Positions 16,845 through 26,412 of a stretch of 64,000 nucleotides of DNA are shown one piece after another. The stretch is from Lutispora saccharofermentans. GTDB taxonomy: Bacteria; Bacillota; Clostridia; Lutisporales; Lutisporaceae. Numbering within the stretch: position 1 is the stretch's first letter; each line of letters starts with the position of its first letter. Location of the stretch: assembly GCF_024363565.1 (NCBI RefSeq), contig NZ_JAJEKE010000017.1, forward strand, positions 39,453-103,452, read 5' to 3'. The notes beneath the pieces were generated by a model, which did not search any database, was not told the DNA's origin, and saw only the letters and a program-made list of their open reading frames with translations. A program made the position numbers and the translations under genes.

Positions 16845-17753
16845 TTAATTTAATTCTTTGTTTGTTTTAAACATACTGCACAAGTCGCATCCTTTACAGC
16901 TGTCTATTCTATCATAAAATACATTGCTTATTGTCCTGAACAGCTCCTTGTTTTTAAAGCCCTCGCAATTATGAATAACTACTCTGTTGGGTGCAATTGT
17001 TATAAGGGTGCTGATGAGCAGATCATCAACACTTATGTCGCTGTCGCTGAGCTCTAAGCTCAGTTCTTCAAAGCAGTCATAATCAATGAGTTTTTTTTCG
17101 CTATCCATAAGAATATAACCTCTGTTTTCTGAAGGCATTACATGAACCGTGCTGATCTTGCATTCTTGTATTTCTACAAAATATCTGAGCAGCTTTATAA
17201 ATTCATTATACTCTCTCTCAGTAATATAACTCTCTACCGCTTTCTCCACAATACTGCTTAAATCTTTAATATAATCATTTAATCTGAAATTGACAAATCC
17301 ATCAATTATTATTATATTCTCTGCATTAAGATAATTTAATATCTTTCTTATAATTCTTGTTCGCCTCGTTTGTCCATAAAATCCTTCTTTATACCTGTCT
17401 TCGGCCTCAAGAATCTTGATGGAAGATTCATATATTTGATTTCTTTCATATTCACTCAGATATAGATAATATTCCTTTATAATCTTTTTTAATATCTTTG
17501 ATTCGTAATTATTTATAATAACATCACATAAAATTTCAGCCAGCGAATACTTAAGGTCTTCACAGGACCTGGGCTCTTTAAGCTTTGCCATAAATCCTTC
17601 TTTCAATCCGCATCTTATGAAGACCGTATCTCCGGCTATATATTCTTCATGCGTTATATTCATATCTTCTTTCCTAATGGATTCCAGCTCTGAATATATA
17701 TGATTTTTTATCTTTTCATCATTATTTTTAACGGCAATTGTTGTTAAGTACAT
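16845..17753 (-). CDS. ytxC: YtxC-like sporulation protein
   Basis: 302 residues. The C-terminal region (about 195-300), with MDSEKKLIDYDCFEEL, DLLISTLITIAPNRVVIHN and a final RTISNVFYDRIDSCKGCDLC, matches the YtxC family, conserved in spore-forming Firmicutes and placed near thrS in Bacillus and Clostridia. The preceding 190 residues are mainly helical. The CKGCDLC cysteine pair at the end is noteworthy. The biochemical role is not known. Confidence 0.82.
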   Translation of the reverse strand: MYLTTIAVKNNDEKIKNHIYSELESIRKEDMNITHEEYIAGDTVFIRCGLKEGFMAKLKEPRSCEDLKYSLAEILCDVIINNYESKILKKIIKEYYLYLSEYERNQIYESSIKILEAEDRYKEGFYGQTRRTRIIRKILNYLNAENIIIIDGFVNFRLNDYIKDLSSIVEKAVESYITEREYNEFIKLLRYFVEIQECKISTVHVMPSENRGYILMDSEKKLIDYDCFEELSLELSDSDISVDDLLISTLITIAPNRVVIHNCEGFKNKELFRTISNVFYDRIDSCKGCDLCSMFKTNKELN

Positions 17754-17835
17754 CTGCTCAACTCCTTCCTGTAAGTATTATTTGTGTTACAGTAACAATT
17801 ATTCAATTATCATATAGGCTTAAAACCCTTAAAAA

Positions 17836-18588
17836 TCAATAGCTTATAGGCATTATAGAGCCAATGTCCATGATTTTCTTGCTGCTGAGTATTTTGATAT
17901 CAATGCCTTTTAAAGCTATAAACTCCATAATTTTATCAAAGTCTTTTAATTCTTTTATCGTTCCGGAAACCGCAATGCATTTTTTTGATATGAGGCCTGA
18001 CGCACCGCCTATAAATCCATAGTCAAGCCCGATAATATCAATATCTCCGGGATTTATAACCAAAACATCGATCCCGTAGTTCTCCATAACTCGTGCAACT
18101 CCAAGATCATGTGTAATTGCAGAAAATTCATCGATAACACACACCGAGCATTTTGTATATCCTTGCTTCACATGAACTAACTTTATATCCAATTTTTCAT
18201 AAAGATTTCTTATTTGCACATCCGTATATTTTGTATTGTGGAAAGCCAATTTACCCATTCTTAATACATTATATGCTATGTTTTGGGGATAGTTTCTTTG
18301 AAGCCATGCAGCACCTTTTGTCAATGCAAATCCTTTTTTTAAAAGCTTTGGTGCAAGCTTATCATATATATTCGGTGCAATGACCATGGAGTTGCCCCCT
18401 ATATGATGGACAAGCATGTCAGGGTGCCCATTTATTGCGTCATATAGCTCATTGCAGCAATCTGTCCTTATCACCTCGATGCCCAGCTTTGACAAAGATA
18501 ATATAAGCTCATCATCGGCTCTATAATCCAACAAAACTGTCTTTATATTATATTCGGGTATATTTGGTGTTTTAAGATACTTTTCCAT
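17836..18588 (-). CDS. DUF6873 GME-fold protein
   Basis: 250 residues from ATG at 18588, preceded by GGAGA; an ATG 12 bases further upstream overlaps this site. The sequence shows PEYNIKTVLLDYRADDEL, HPDMLVHHIGGNSMVIAPNIYDKL and the C-terminal VINPGDIDIIGLDYGFIGGASGLI. This matches DUF6873, related to guanidino-group-modifying (amidinotransferase/DDAH-like) enzymes. The cysteines present (TDCCNEL, KCSVCV) do not obviously give the DDAH catalytic triad. Function unknown. It is followed by the ytxC gene after 82 bases. Confidence 0.72.
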   Translation of the reverse strand: MEKYLKTPNIPEYNIKTVLLDYRADDELILSLSKLGIEVIRTDCCNELYDAINGHPDMLVHHIGGNSMVIAPNIYDKLAPKLLKKGFALTKGAAWLQRNYPQNIAYNVLRMGKLAFHNTKYTDVQIRNLYEKLDIKLVHVKQGYTKCSVCVIDEFSAITHDLGVARVMENYGIDVLVINPGDIDIIGLDYGFIGGASGLISKKCIAVSGTIKELKDFDKIMEFIALKGIDIKILSSKKIMDIGSIMPISY

Positions 18589-18627
18589 ATTGTTCTCCAT
18601 CTATTGATTTTATATTTTAGCAGTTCT

Positions 18628-18797
18628 GTTATCATAACTGATAACGATTGCAGAGCTTCGAAACTAAGAGTTTGTAAGCTTGCATAGGGTTGCGTCAAAA
18701 CTCGCTTTGGCTCAAACAGTTGACGCAACTGTTCCTATACTTCGCTAACAAACTCTAAGTCCCTTCACAATGCACTCTTTTATCAGTCAGGATAACT
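18628..18797 (+). repeat. Dispersed repeat family A, copy 1 (170 bp, MITE-like)
   Basis: Ends are imperfect 17-bp inverted repeats (GTTATCATAACTGATAA at 18628-18644 and its complement at 18781-18797, two mismatches). An internal inverted pair (AGAGTTTGT / ACAAACTCT) closes a long cruciform. Shares TTTGTAAGCTTGCATAGGG and CTCTAAGTCCCTTCACA blocks with copies at 36979 and 41155. This copy has about 37 extra bases in its centre. It occupies the gap between the DUF6873 gene and the tRNA operon. No coding capacity. Confidence 0.82.
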
Positions 18798-18862
18798 AAG
18801 GTGAATTGCCCCCAAGATTAAATTAAAGCTATTGCAGTGGAATCATATTTATATTGAAAAAC

Positions 18863-18886
18863 AAAAAAACGCTTCCATAAGAAGCA
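18863..18886 (-). terminator. Terminator of the tRNA operon
   Basis: On the minus strand, GCTTCTTATGGAAGC (18886-18872) is a 6-bp stem followed directly by GTTTTTTTG. Confidence 0.82.
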
Positions 18887-18911
18887 TTTTACTTGTTGCA
18901 AATATATTTGT

Positions 18912-18985
18912 TGGAGGCGACACCCGGATTTGAACCGGGGATAAAGGATTTGCAGTCCTCTGCCTTACCACTTGGCTATGTCGCC
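18912..18985 (-). tRNA. tRNA-Cys (GCA)
   Basis: 74 bases including encoded CCA. Acceptor GGCGACA/TGTCGCC, T arm GGTTCAAATCC, anticodon loop CTGCAAA with GCA. Last gene of the tRNA operon. Confidence 0.97.
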
Positions 18986-18988
18986 TAA

Positions 18989-19063
18989 TGGAGCGGGTGA
19001 CGAGATTCGAACTCGCGACTTTCACCTTGGCAAGGTGACACTCTACCACTGAGTTACACCCGC
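18989..19063 (-). tRNA. tRNA-Gly (GCC)
   Basis: 75 bases with encoded CCA. Acceptor GCGGGTG/CACCCGC, T loop GTTCGAATC, anticodon loop TTGCCAA with GCC. Confidence 0.97.
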
Positions 19064-19075
19064 ATATGCTAAAAA

Positions 19076-19151
<76 letters not shown>

Positions 19152-19156
19152 TCTAA

Positions 19157-19233
19157 TGGCGACCCAGAACGGGCTCGAACCGTCGACCTCCAGCGTGACA
19201 GGCTGGCATTCTAACCAACTGAACTACTGGGCC
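19157..19233 (-). tRNA. tRNA-Asp (GTC)
   Basis: 77 bases with encoded CCA. Acceptor GGCCCAG/CTGGGTC (one G-T pair), T loop GTTCGAGCC, anticodon loop CTGTCAC with GTC. Confidence 0.97.
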
Positions 19234-19239
19234 ATTTGA

Positions 19240-19315
19240 TGGTGGGCACAATAGGGCTCGAACCTATGACCCTCTGCTTGTAAGGCAGATGCTCTCCCAG
19301 CTGAGCTATGCGCCC
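19240..19315 (-). tRNA. tRNA-Val (TAC)
   Basis: 76 bases with encoded CCA. Acceptor GGGCGCA/TGTGCCC, T loop GTTCGAGCC, anticodon loop CTTACAA with TAC. First gene of the five-tRNA operon. The same GUA codon family is the specifier in the valS T-box of this window. Confidence 0.97.
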
Positions 19316-19337
19316 GTCATGTCTGACGACAAGATTT

Positions 19338-19366
19338 AGTATACATCATAGAGAGTTCAAAGTCAA
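19338..19366 (-). promoter_or_regulatory. Sigma-A promoter of the tRNA operon
   Basis: TTGACT at 19366-19361, 17-base spacer, TATACT at 19343-19338, reading leftward; tRNA-Val begins 22 bases after the -10. Confidence 0.87.
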
Positions 19367-19400
19367 GCTGAAAAAATGAAAAATCATCAAAATAGCTATA

Positions 19401-20282
19401 TCATTGTGTGGCCTTTTTCAAAATATCTTGCAGCTCCTCTTTATTGAATAAATACTTTTTGTTGCAAAAATGGCATATCAATTCTGCTTCGCCCTGCTCT
19501 GCAATTATTTCGCTGATATCTTTTTTACCTATGCTGATCAATGCTTTTTCCAATCTGTCCCTATTGCAATTGCATCTATAGCTAACCTCTTGTGTTTCGT
19601 GAATTCTGTATTCAACGCCTTTCATTATCTCTCCGATTATTCCCTGGGCGCCATTTAGGGGTATAACCTCAGTAACAGATTTAATATTTTTAACATTTTG
19701 CTCTATTAACTCAATAATATCCTCTGCAGCACCAGGCATTACCTGAACAATGAAGCCTCCAGCAGAATCAACTTTACCATCTCTTGCAACCCTTACTCCT
19801 AATGCCACGGCAGTCGGAACCTGCTCTGAAGTTGCAAAGTAAGAAGCCGCATCTTCTGCTATTTCACCGTTTACAATCGGTACTTGCCCCACATAAGGCT
19901 CCTTTAATCCTAAATCCTTTATCACAGTAAACAGGCCATTTTTACCTATGGCCCCACCTACATCAAGCTTTCCAACTTCATTCAACGGCAGATCTACATA
20001 AGGATTTCCTATATAACCCCTTACATCTCCTGTTTTATCGGATACTACAATAATATTGCCTGCAGGGCCCTTCCCATTTATTTGTAAAGTTATTTTATCG
20101 TTCTCTGACTTTAGCATAGTTCCCATCATGCTGCCTGCAGTCAACATTCTCCCGAGAGCCGCAGTTGTTACAGGATAGGTATTATGTATCAGCCTGGCTT
20201 CTTCAACAATATTTATCGTCGTACATGCCCAAAATCTTATGCCGCCATCATTACTGGTTCCTCTTAGTATAATATCTTTCAT
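19401..20282 (-). CDS. hslO: Redox-regulated chaperone Hsp33
   Basis: 293 residues, standard length. Cytoplasmic holdase activated by oxidation of a zinc-bound cysteine centre. The four cysteines are present as CNC (SYRCNCNRD) and CHFC (ELICHFCNKK), about 30 residues apart, near the C-terminus. The N-terminal core shows DGGIRFWACTTINIVEEAR and TAALGRMLTAGSMMG. ATG follows AGGAGG-like sequence. It lies upstream on the same strand as the tRNA operon but the tRNAs have their own promoter. Confidence 0.96.
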   Translation of the reverse strand: MKDIILRGTSNDGGIRFWACTTINIVEEARLIHNTYPVTTAALGRMLTAGSMMGTMLKSENDKITLQINGKGPAGNIIVVSDKTGDVRGYIGNPYVDLPLNEVGKLDVGGAIGKNGLFTVIKDLGLKEPYVGQVPIVNGEIAEDAASYFATSEQVPTAVALGVRVARDGKVDSAGGFIVQVMPGAAEDIIELIEQNVKNIKSVTEVIPLNGAQGIIGEIMKGVEYRIHETQEVSYRCNCNRDRLEKALISIGKKDISEIIAEQGEAELICHFCNKKYLFNKEELQDILKKATQ

Positions 20283-20345
20283 TTTTCCTCCTATATATTA
20301 TTTTTTTTACGTCTTCAACTAATATTCCAGCCAAGCCGGATATCT

Positions 20346-21086
20346 TTACTTTTTTGATATAAAAAATACCCTTTCACTTTCTTCATGGGCTTTAAAAAAA
20401 GTAAATTCATCCAGGACCTCTAAAACATTAAATCCGCATTTGGAGAGATTATCGCAAACCTCTTTATTCTTATAAGCCCTTTGAACATGCACTTCTTCTA
20501 TTCTATTATATAATTTGCCTTCAGGAATAAAAAAATTCAATACCATAGTTACAGTAGAAGATGCTGCATCAAATTCGTTTTCCCATGAGTAAAATATCCC
20601 ATCTTTTTCTTCAACAAAAGTATTATTGCCTATGATGCGACTTAATTTATAATAGCTGCTAATGTCAAATATAAATATTCCTCCGCAATTCAGAAGCTGA
20701 TAAGCTCTTTGAAAAGTGCTCAGCAGCTCATCTTCCTCAAGGACATAATTAATGCCGTCACAAGCGCATATAATAGCATCAAAACTTCCAGTCAGGTTCA
20801 AATTTCTTATATCTTGCTTGATAAATTTAATCTTTTTGCCCTGCTCTCTTGACTTATTCTCAGCAACCGATAACATCTGTTCCGATATATCGATTCCCCA
20901 AATATCATAACCAAGTTTTGCCATAGGTATAGTTATGTTTCCAGTGCCGCATGCCAAATCCAGCACACCTTTAGGCTGTACATTTATATATCTAAAAATA
21001 TCCCTTACATAGCTAACCCATTTTTCATAATCTACATCATCCATTAAAATGTCATAAATATTAGAGAAACCTTCATATTGAGTCAT
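20346..21086 (-). CDS. Class I SAM-dependent methyltransferase
   Basis: 246 residues. SAM-binding motif I is GVLDLACGTGNITIPMAKLG (about 40-60), followed by the acidic end of strand 2 (WGIDISEQML) and motif II-like FDAIICACDGINYV. The C-terminal half has FFIPEGKLYNRIEEVHVQRAY, the pattern of the small-molecule methyltransferases related to YqeM and the Methyltransf_25 group. The substrate is not evident. It lies 14 bases downstream of the exported-protein gene and 63 bases before hslO. Confidence 0.85.
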   Translation of the reverse strand: MTQYEGFSNIYDILMDDVDYEKWVSYVRDIFRYINVQPKGVLDLACGTGNITIPMAKLGYDIWGIDISEQMLSVAENKSREQGKKIKFIKQDIRNLNLTGSFDAIICACDGINYVLEEDELLSTFQRAYQLLNCGGIFIFDISSYYKLSRIIGNNTFVEEKDGIFYSWENEFDAASSTVTMVLNFFIPEGKLYNRIEEVHVQRAYKNKEVCDNLSKCGFNVLEVLDEFTFFKAHEESERVFFISKK

Positions 21087-21100
21087 TTCTGAATTCTTCC

Positions 21101-22417
21101 TTATCTTTTAAATGTATAATAAGAAATGGTATTTTTACGTTTTTTAGTCCTTCTTCCAAACAAATAACCTAACAGGAAAGCAGCAACTATCACAATAAGT
21201 GGAGTATATTTAAATGCCTTAATTTTATAAATAATATTCTCTAACTTCAGATGCTTAATAGTTTTTGCAACTACGCTGTCTTCCTTAACCTTATTAGGAC
21301 TTGAATCCCCTCTATTTGTGATACTCCCATCATCCTCATAACTGTTGCCGTCACCCTGCATCCACTTGCCTATATATTCATTGTCGGTATACGCTTGAGC
21401 CTGAAGCGATTTCATTATTGCAAGCAGCTGAGCATCCTGGACCTTTCCCTGCAATATCCTATCTGCATCGTATAAAATCTTATATTTCAATCTATTTGGG
21501 TATAGTTTTTCAAAATCCAAACCTTTTAAGAACTCAAAATATTTTTCAAAATTTGCTTGCTTTCTATATGCTTCCGCTTTTACATATTGGATTTGGACCA
21601 TACTAAAAGCAGGATCTCCCGGGTTTTTAATATATTCATCACATAAAGTATTCACTGTGTCATATTCTTTTTTTCTAAATGAAGCTGCAATATTTTTTAA
21701 TTTTTTATCAGAGCCGAAATCCAATCTGTCTATAGATAGTTTATCCAGCAATTCATAATCTAAGCCAAGTATTTCACTGTCCTTATTCATCTCCAGCAAT
21801 AGATGATTGTTGCTGCCAAATATTGCTTTGTCTGAAATAATGCCGGTAGTGTCCAAAATATTATACGGAAAAAAATCCCTCAAAGATAACACAATCGTTG
21901 AAGCCTCAGAATCCATCAGGTTTTTATTTCTGTTATACCTGACGCTGTACACCCCTTTGCTGTCATTAATAAGTTTAGCTTCATATCTGACATTGAGGTT
22001 TCTTGTTTCTCCGCCCTTTAACCATAAGCTGATTGTATGCCATTTTGCTGCCTTCGGCAATGATTCTGACGGATATTTATCTTCAATATAACTCCCGTTT
22101 CTATTATAATGCTTAATCGAACTGCCCCTATCTGTTATCTGAACATTTTCTAAATTATTCGAAGGCAATCCCAATATAACTTCTATAGTCTTATCAGTCT
22201 TATTTTTAACAATATATTCGCCATTATAGATCAGCTTGTCCTCAATAATTTCAATAGTTGAGTTCTGCCCTACCAACTGTGAATCATAGGTGTTCAACAC
22301 CTCTAAATCGTATCCATTCCAAACATTTTGTCCATTTTCTGCTGATGCGACTGAGAATGGCACAAAAAATACTATGGTGAATAATATGAATATCATAATG
22401 ATAGGCTTTACTCTCAA
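21101..22417 (-). CDS. Unrecognised exported protein with C-terminal membrane anchor
   Basis: 438 residues from TTG at 22417, directly after GGAGGGGGGAGAATT. The open frame extends 285 bases further upstream but that part runs antisense to the lysine riboswitch and has no ribosome binding site. Residues 1-26 form a signal peptide (KPIIMIFILFTIVFFVPFSVASA). The exported part (about 27-385) begins WNGYDLEVLNTYDSQLVGQN and reads as a beta-rich first half and a helical, possibly TPR-like, second half. A single helix near the C-terminus (TPLIVIVAAFLLGYLFG) is followed by RRTKKRKN, so the bulk faces outward. I do not recognise the family. Confidence 0.75.
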   Translation of the reverse strand: MRVKPIIMIFILFTIVFFVPFSVASAENGQNVWNGYDLEVLNTYDSQLVGQNSTIEIIEDKLIYNGEYIVKNKTDKTIEVILGLPSNNLENVQITDRGSSIKHYNRNGSYIEDKYPSESLPKAAKWHTISLWLKGGETRNLNVRYEAKLINDSKGVYSVRYNRNKNLMDSEASTIVLSLRDFFPYNILDTTGIISDKAIFGSNNHLLLEMNKDSEILGLDYELLDKLSIDRLDFGSDKKLKNIAASFRKKEYDTVNTLCDEYIKNPGDPAFSMVQIQYVKAEAYRKQANFEKYFEFLKGLDFEKLYPNRLKYKILYDADRILQGKVQDAQLLAIMKSLQAQAYTDNEYIGKWMQGDGNSYEDDGSITNRGDSSPNKVKEDSVVAKTIKHLKLENIIYKIKAFKYTPLIVIVAAFLLGYLFGRRTKKRKNTISYYTFKR

Positions 22418-22525
22418 AATTCTCCCCCCTCCATATAAATAAGTTTGTACTATATTTGATTTTACAATAATAATCAATAATTTACAATTGACCATAAGAA
22501 TTAATATGAATAGAAGCATATAATG

Positions 22526-22554
22526 TTGACATGTGAATTTATACGTGGTAATAT
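22526..22554 (+). promoter_or_regulatory. Sigma-A promoter of the lysine biosynthesis operon
   Basis: TTGACA at 22526-22531, 17-base spacer, TAATAT at 22549-22554. The riboswitch begins about 25 bases downstream. Confidence 0.8.
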
Positions 22555-22579
22555 AATAAAAATTAATCATAAGCTTTAG

Positions 22580-22800
22580 TTCACGAGATAGAGGTGCGCT
22601 TTTAATTAATAAACAGCACAAGGCAGTGTCGTCCGATGAGTGTTGTTGAAAGGTAAGAGCGCCGAAGGTAGAAAAAGACACTGTTTTTCTAGCCTGGTCC
22701 ATGCATTAAGAATGTATGGACTGTCATCTTATAGATGGAGAGCTATCCATGAATGATGTTATTATACATTTTATTATGTATTTTTTTGCATTTTTCATGT
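22580..22800 (+). promoter_or_regulatory. Lysine riboswitch (L box) upstream of asd
   Basis: The conserved elements appear in order: ATAGAGGTGCGC at the 5' side of the core, GAGCGCCGAAGG in the middle, and CTGGTCCATGCATTAAGAA...GGACTGTCATC on the 3' side. These are the P1/P2 core, the GCCGAAG strand and the terminal CUGUCA of the L box. It ends just before a strong terminator, so binding of lysine is expected to stop transcription of asd-dapA-dapB-dapH-lysC. Confidence 0.9.
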
Positions 22801-22823
22801 CAGCTTTCAAGCTGACTTTTTTA
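22799..22823 (+). terminator. Lysine-riboswitch-controlled terminator
   Basis: GTCAGC-TTTCAA-GCTGAC (stem extendable by AT pairs) followed by TTTTTT, 69 bases before the asd start. Confidence 0.88.
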
Positions 22824-22891
22824 TTTATATAATAGTAAATATATTATAAATATCATATAATTAATTGAATTGTACTATGGGAGGTTATTTA

Positions 22892-23884
22892 ATGAAAAAT
22901 TATAACATCGCAGTCGTAGGAGCCACGGGTATGGTTGGCAGAACAATCTTAAAAGTTCTTGAAGAGAGAAATTTTCCGATAAACAATTTGTATCTATTCT
23001 CCTCAGCTAAATCTGCAGGAACTTCGATGGAGTTTAAAGGGAAAAGCTATATTGTTGAGGAATTAAACAATGCCTCTTTTGATAGAGATATGGATATAGC
23101 ATTGTTCTCAGCCGGCGGTTCAACCAGTACCAAGTATGCACCCATTGCTGCATCCAAGGGAGTAGTAGTTATTGACAACAGCAGTGCCTTTAGGATGGAT
23201 AAGGATGTACCTCTTGTTGTCCCTGAAGTGAATGAATCTGAAATTATGAAGCATAAAGGGATTATTGCCAATCCGAATTGCTCTACAATTCAGGCTGTTG
23301 TTGCATTAAAACCGCTGCATGATAAATATAAAATAAAGCGCATAGTATATTCCACTTACCAAGCGGTGTCGGGCTCCGGTGTAAAAGGCGTCGATGATTT
23401 GAAAAACGGTTTGGCCAATAAACCAAATTCTTTTTATCCGCATCCAATAGCAAACAATTGCTTGCCCCATATAGATGTTTTTGGAGAAAATGGCTATACA
23501 AAAGAAGAAATGAAAATGATCGAAGAAACGAAAAAAATATTTGATGACTACAATTTAAGAATAACTGCCACAACAGTCAGGGTGCCTGTATCAAACTGCC
23601 ACTCAGAGTCCGTAAATGTAGAATTTTATAATGACTTTGATTTGGAAGAGTTAAGAAATACTTTAAAGGACTCCCCCGGCATAATTTTAGTTGATGACCC
23701 TGAAAAAAATTTGTATCCCCTTGCTTCTCTGGCAAACGGCAATGATGAGGTATTTGTTGGAAGGATCAGAAGAGATGAATCCGTGGATTGCGGCATAAAT
23801 ATATGGATTGTTTCTGACAACATCAGAAAAGGTGCAGCCACAAATGCGGTCCAGATCGCAGAATCACTAATAAAGAACATTTAA
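22892..23884 (+). CDS. asd: Aspartate-semialdehyde dehydrogenase
   Basis: 330 residues from ATG 22892, 6 bases after GGGAGGT; an upstream ATG nine codons earlier lacks a site. Reduces aspartyl phosphate to aspartate semialdehyde with NADPH, the branch to DAP/lysine and threonine/methionine. NADP loop VVGATGMVG at the N-terminus; catalytic cysteine in NPNCSTIQ; the second active-site stretch is SAFRMDKDVPLVVPEVN. First gene of the lysine operon, controlled by the riboswitch. Confidence 0.97.
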   Translation: MKNYNIAVVGATGMVGRTILKVLEERNFPINNLYLFSSAKSAGTSMEFKGKSYIVEELNNASFDRDMDIALFSAGGSTSTKYAPIAASKGVVVIDNSSAFRMDKDVPLVVPEVNESEIMKHKGIIANPNCSTIQAVVALKPLHDKYKIKRIVYSTYQAVSGSGVKGVDDLKNGLANKPNSFYPHPIANNCLPHIDVFGENGYTKEEMKMIEETKKIFDDYNLRITATTVRVPVSNCHSESVNVEFYNDFDLEELRNTLKDSPGIILVDDPEKNLYPLASLANGNDEVFVGRIRRDESVDCGINIWIVSDNIRKGAATNAVQIAESLIKNI

Positions 23885-23889
23885 GTTGA

Positions 23890-24008
23890 CTATAAATAAG
23901 AAAGGCTTCCATTGGAAGCATTTTAACGATCAAGGAAGCCTTTCTTGAAATGCATTTAATAGAAAGTGTAGATTAAGGAAATTTATACTTTCCTATGCAT
24001 TATAAAAA
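23890..24008 (+). repeat. Dispersed repeat family B, copy 1 (119 bp, two hairpins)
   Basis: First hairpin AAAGGCTTCC...GGAAGCCTTT. Second, longer pairing AATGCAT..GAAAGTGTA with TATACTTTCCTATGCATT. The last 65 bases are nearly identical (two or three differences) to the copy at 30361. It fills the gap between asd and dapA, inside the operon, so it will be transcribed. Confidence 0.83.
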
Positions 24009-24031
24009 AATAATAATCAGGAGGTTCCGAG

Positions 24032-24910
24032 ATGTTGTTATTTAAAGGTTCTGGAGTTGCTATTGTAACTCCTTTCACAAAAGATGGAATTAATTTTGAT
24101 AAACTGGGTGAATTGCTGGAATGGCATATAAGCAACGGTACTGATGCAATCATTATATGCGGTACTACCGGTGAAGCGTCAACGATGACGGATGAGGAAA
24201 AAAAGGCTGCATTCAGCTATACTGTAAAGAAAGTAGCAAACAGAATACCTGTTATTGCAGGTACCGGCAGCAATTCTACACATCACAGCATAGAGCTCTC
24301 TCAATATGCAGAAAGCGTTGGATGTGACGGCCTTTTATGTGTGACTCCCTACTATAACAAAACGACTCAAAAAGGCTTAGTGGAGCATTATACTGCAATA
24401 GCTGACGCAGTGAATATCCCTATAATAATATACAATGTTCCCGGAAGGACCGGACTTAATATTCTGCCCGATACTTTAAGGAAACTGTCTGCTCATAAGA
24501 ACATAGCAGGAGTTAAGGAAGCCAGCGGAAACATAAGCCAGGTCGTAGAAATCGGCAGATTTTGCAGTGAAAGCTTTGCAATGTATTCAGGCAATGATGA
24601 CCAGGTAGTTCCACTGCTTTCTGTTGGCGGAATAGGGGTTATATCTGTTGTGGCTAACATAGCGCCGAGAGAAATGCATGATATGGTAATAAATTATCTT
24701 GAAGGCAATGTAAAGCAAGCGATGGAACTTCAATTGAAGATCAAACCATTAAATGATGCTTTGTTTTGCGAGGTCAATCCTATACCAATAAAAACCGCTA
24801 TGAATCTTATAGGGCGTGAGGTCGGAGAATTGCGGCTTCCCCTGACTTCCATGACAGATAAGAATCTGGATTATCTAAAAAAAGAACTTTCATCATATGG
24901 TCTCATATAA
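24032..24910 (+). CDS. dapA: 4-hydroxy-tetrahydrodipicolinate synthase
   Basis: 292 residues, TIM-barrel aldolase. Condenses pyruvate with aspartate semialdehyde. Schiff-base lysine in [19 protein letters not shown] phosphate-loop equivalent near residue 45, and active-site tyrosine in [13 protein letters not shown] follows GGAGGT. Lies between repeat copy B1 and dapB, with a 12-base gap to dapB. Confidence 0.98.
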   Translation: MLLFKGSGVAIVTPFTKDGINFDKLGELLEWHISNGTDAIIICGTTGEASTMTDEEKKAAFSYTVKKVANRIPVIAGTGSNSTHHSIELSQYAESVGCDGLLCVTPYYNKTTQKGLVEHYTAIADAVNIPIIIYNVPGRTGLNILPDTLRKLSAHKNIAGVKEASGNISQVVEIGRFCSESFAMYSGNDDQVVPLLSVGGIGVISVVANIAPREMHDMVINYLEGNVKQAMELQLKIKPLNDALFCEVNPIPIKTAMNLIGREVGELRLPLTSMTDKNLDYLKKELSSYGLI

Positions 24911-24922
24911 GGAGGTTAGGTT

Positions 24923-25687
24923 TTGATAAACATATTGTTAAACGGCTGTAACGGTAAAATGGGCCAGGTAATATCAGATATGCTGGCAGATAATCCAAAC
25001 ATCCATATTACAGCCGGTATAGATACTAATCCGGACAAATTTAGTAATTATTATAAGACTTACAACGATATTGATGCGGTAAAGGAAAAAGCAGATTTGC
25101 TTTTAGACTTTTCCCACGCCGACGGCATCAATAAAGTCACTCAATACTGTGTTGATAATGGGATAGCCTTAGTAGTAGCAACTACGGGCTTATCCCAATC
25201 TCAACACGAAGTTTTAAGACAAGCATCCGAAAAAATAGCATTGTTTCAATCTGCTAATATGTCTTATGGAGTTAATGTAACAATTGAATTATGTAAAAAT
25301 GCTGCTAAGGCTTTAAAAGGAGAATTCGACATTGAAATAATCGAAAAACACCATAATGAGAAAAAAGATGCACCCAGCGGAACAGCCCTAATGATAGCTA
25401 AGGAAATCAACTCTACCATGAACAATGGCTTGGAATTCATATATGATCGATATGGAAAAGGAGCCAGGAAACATAATGAAATGGGCATATATTCCCTCAG
25501 GGGGGGAACCATTCCGGGAGAGCATTTAATAGTTTTTGCAGGCAAGGACGAGATAATCGAGATAAAGCATACCGCACTCTCCAGGAAGATTTTTGCGGAA
25601 GGTGCTGTCAAAGCCGTTGAATTTATCGCAGCTAAAAAGCCAGGATATTATAACATGAAAGATTTGATTAAGGAGATGTGCTCATGA
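24923..25687 (+). CDS. dapB: 4-hydroxy-tetrahydrodipicolinate reductase
   Basis: 254 residues, starting with TTG 24923 after AAGGAGGTTAGGTT. NAD(P)-binding [10 protein letters not shown] at the N-terminus; the catalytic/substrate motif [15 protein letters not shown] near residues 140-155. Converts the DapA product to tetrahydrodipicolinate. Its TGA overlaps the dapH ATG (ATGA), indicating translational coupling. Confidence 0.97.
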   Translation: MINILLNGCNGKMGQVISDMLADNPNIHITAGIDTNPDKFSNYYKTYNDIDAVKEKADLLLDFSHADGINKVTQYCVDNGIALVVATTGLSQSQHEVLRQASEKIALFQSANMSYGVNVTIELCKNAAKALKGEFDIEIIEKHHNEKKDAPSGTALMIAKEINSTMNNGLEFIYDRYGKGARKHNEMGIYSLRGGTIPGEHLIVFAGKDEIIEIKHTALSRKIFAEGAVKAVEFIAAKKPGYYNMKDLIKEMCS

Positions 25688-26400
25688 TGAACGATATAGA
25701 TTTGACAAACCCATATAAAATTGCTGAGTTTATAAAAAACTCAAAAAAAAGCACCCCTGTTAAAGCTTATATAGACGGCTCATTAGAGAATGCTGATTTT
25801 GGGGGTATAGAGCACTTCGGCTCCGGCAGTTTCTGGATACTCTTCGGAGAAAACGAGGAATTAGAGAGTTTCATCGAGAAACATTCAAATATGATTAAAA
25901 AGTATCTTGTTGAGTATGACAGGCGCAACTCAGCAATACCCCTTTTAGATACCAGAAAGATAAATGCCAGAATAGAGCCAGGAGCAATAATAAGAGACAG
26001 GGTATCTATCGGCAATAATGCAGTAATAATGATGGGGGCAATTATAAACATTGGAGCAGAAATAGGAAGCGAGACTATGATAGATATGAACGCCGTGCTT
26101 GGAGCAAGAGCATCCGTCGGCAATAACTGTCATATCGGAGCCGGTGCCGTATTGGCCGGAGTTTTGGAACCGCCCAGTGCTAAACCTGTTGTAATTGAAG
26201 ATAATGTTATGATAGGTGCAAATGCTGTAGTCCTCGAAGGGATAAATGTAGGAAAAGGCGCCGTGGTCGCCGCTGGTTCCATTGTTACAAAGGATGTACC
26301 GGCAGGCAAGGTTGTTGCCGGGATTCCTGCCAGAATAATAAAAGATATTGAAGATTTGGATAAAGATAAAAATAAACTGCTAGATGATTTAAGGAAGTAG
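25684..26400 (+). CDS. dapH: Tetrahydrodipicolinate N-acetyltransferase
   Basis: 239 residues from ATG 25684 (GGAG 8 bases upstream, 4-base overlap with dapB). N-terminal DapH_N domain (about 1-90) followed by a left-handed beta-helix of hexapeptide repeats (about 95-210: [17 protein letters not shown]..., [25 protein letters not shown]) and [12 protein letters not shown]. This marks the acetylase branch of DAP synthesis rather than the succinylase or dehydrogenase branch. The later enzymes (patA-type aminotransferase, dapL deacetylase, dapF, lysA) are not in this window. Confidence 0.96.
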   Translation: MMNDIDLTNPYKIAEFIKNSKKSTPVKAYIDGSLENADFGGIEHFGSGSFWILFGENEELESFIEKHSNMIKKYLVEYDRRNSAIPLLDTRKINARIEPGAIIRDRVSIGNNAVIMMGAIINIGAEIGSETMIDMNAVLGARASVGNNCHIGAGAVLAGVLEPPSAKPVVIEDNVMIGANAVVLEGINVGKGAVVAAGSIVTKDVPAGKVVAGIPARIIKDIEDLDKDKNKLLDDLRK

Positions 26401-26412
26401 GTTGTGATATAA

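Noticed and set aside
18543..18728. Minus-strand ORF starting [19 protein letters not shown]
   Set aside because: It is the translation of repeat A1 and adjoining sequence; the same LTQPYASLQ peptide appears in the false extension upstream of valS from repeat A3.
22418..22702. 95-codon upstream extension of the 438-residue exported protein
   Set aside because: It runs antisense to the lysine riboswitch, has no SD and precedes the true signal peptide.
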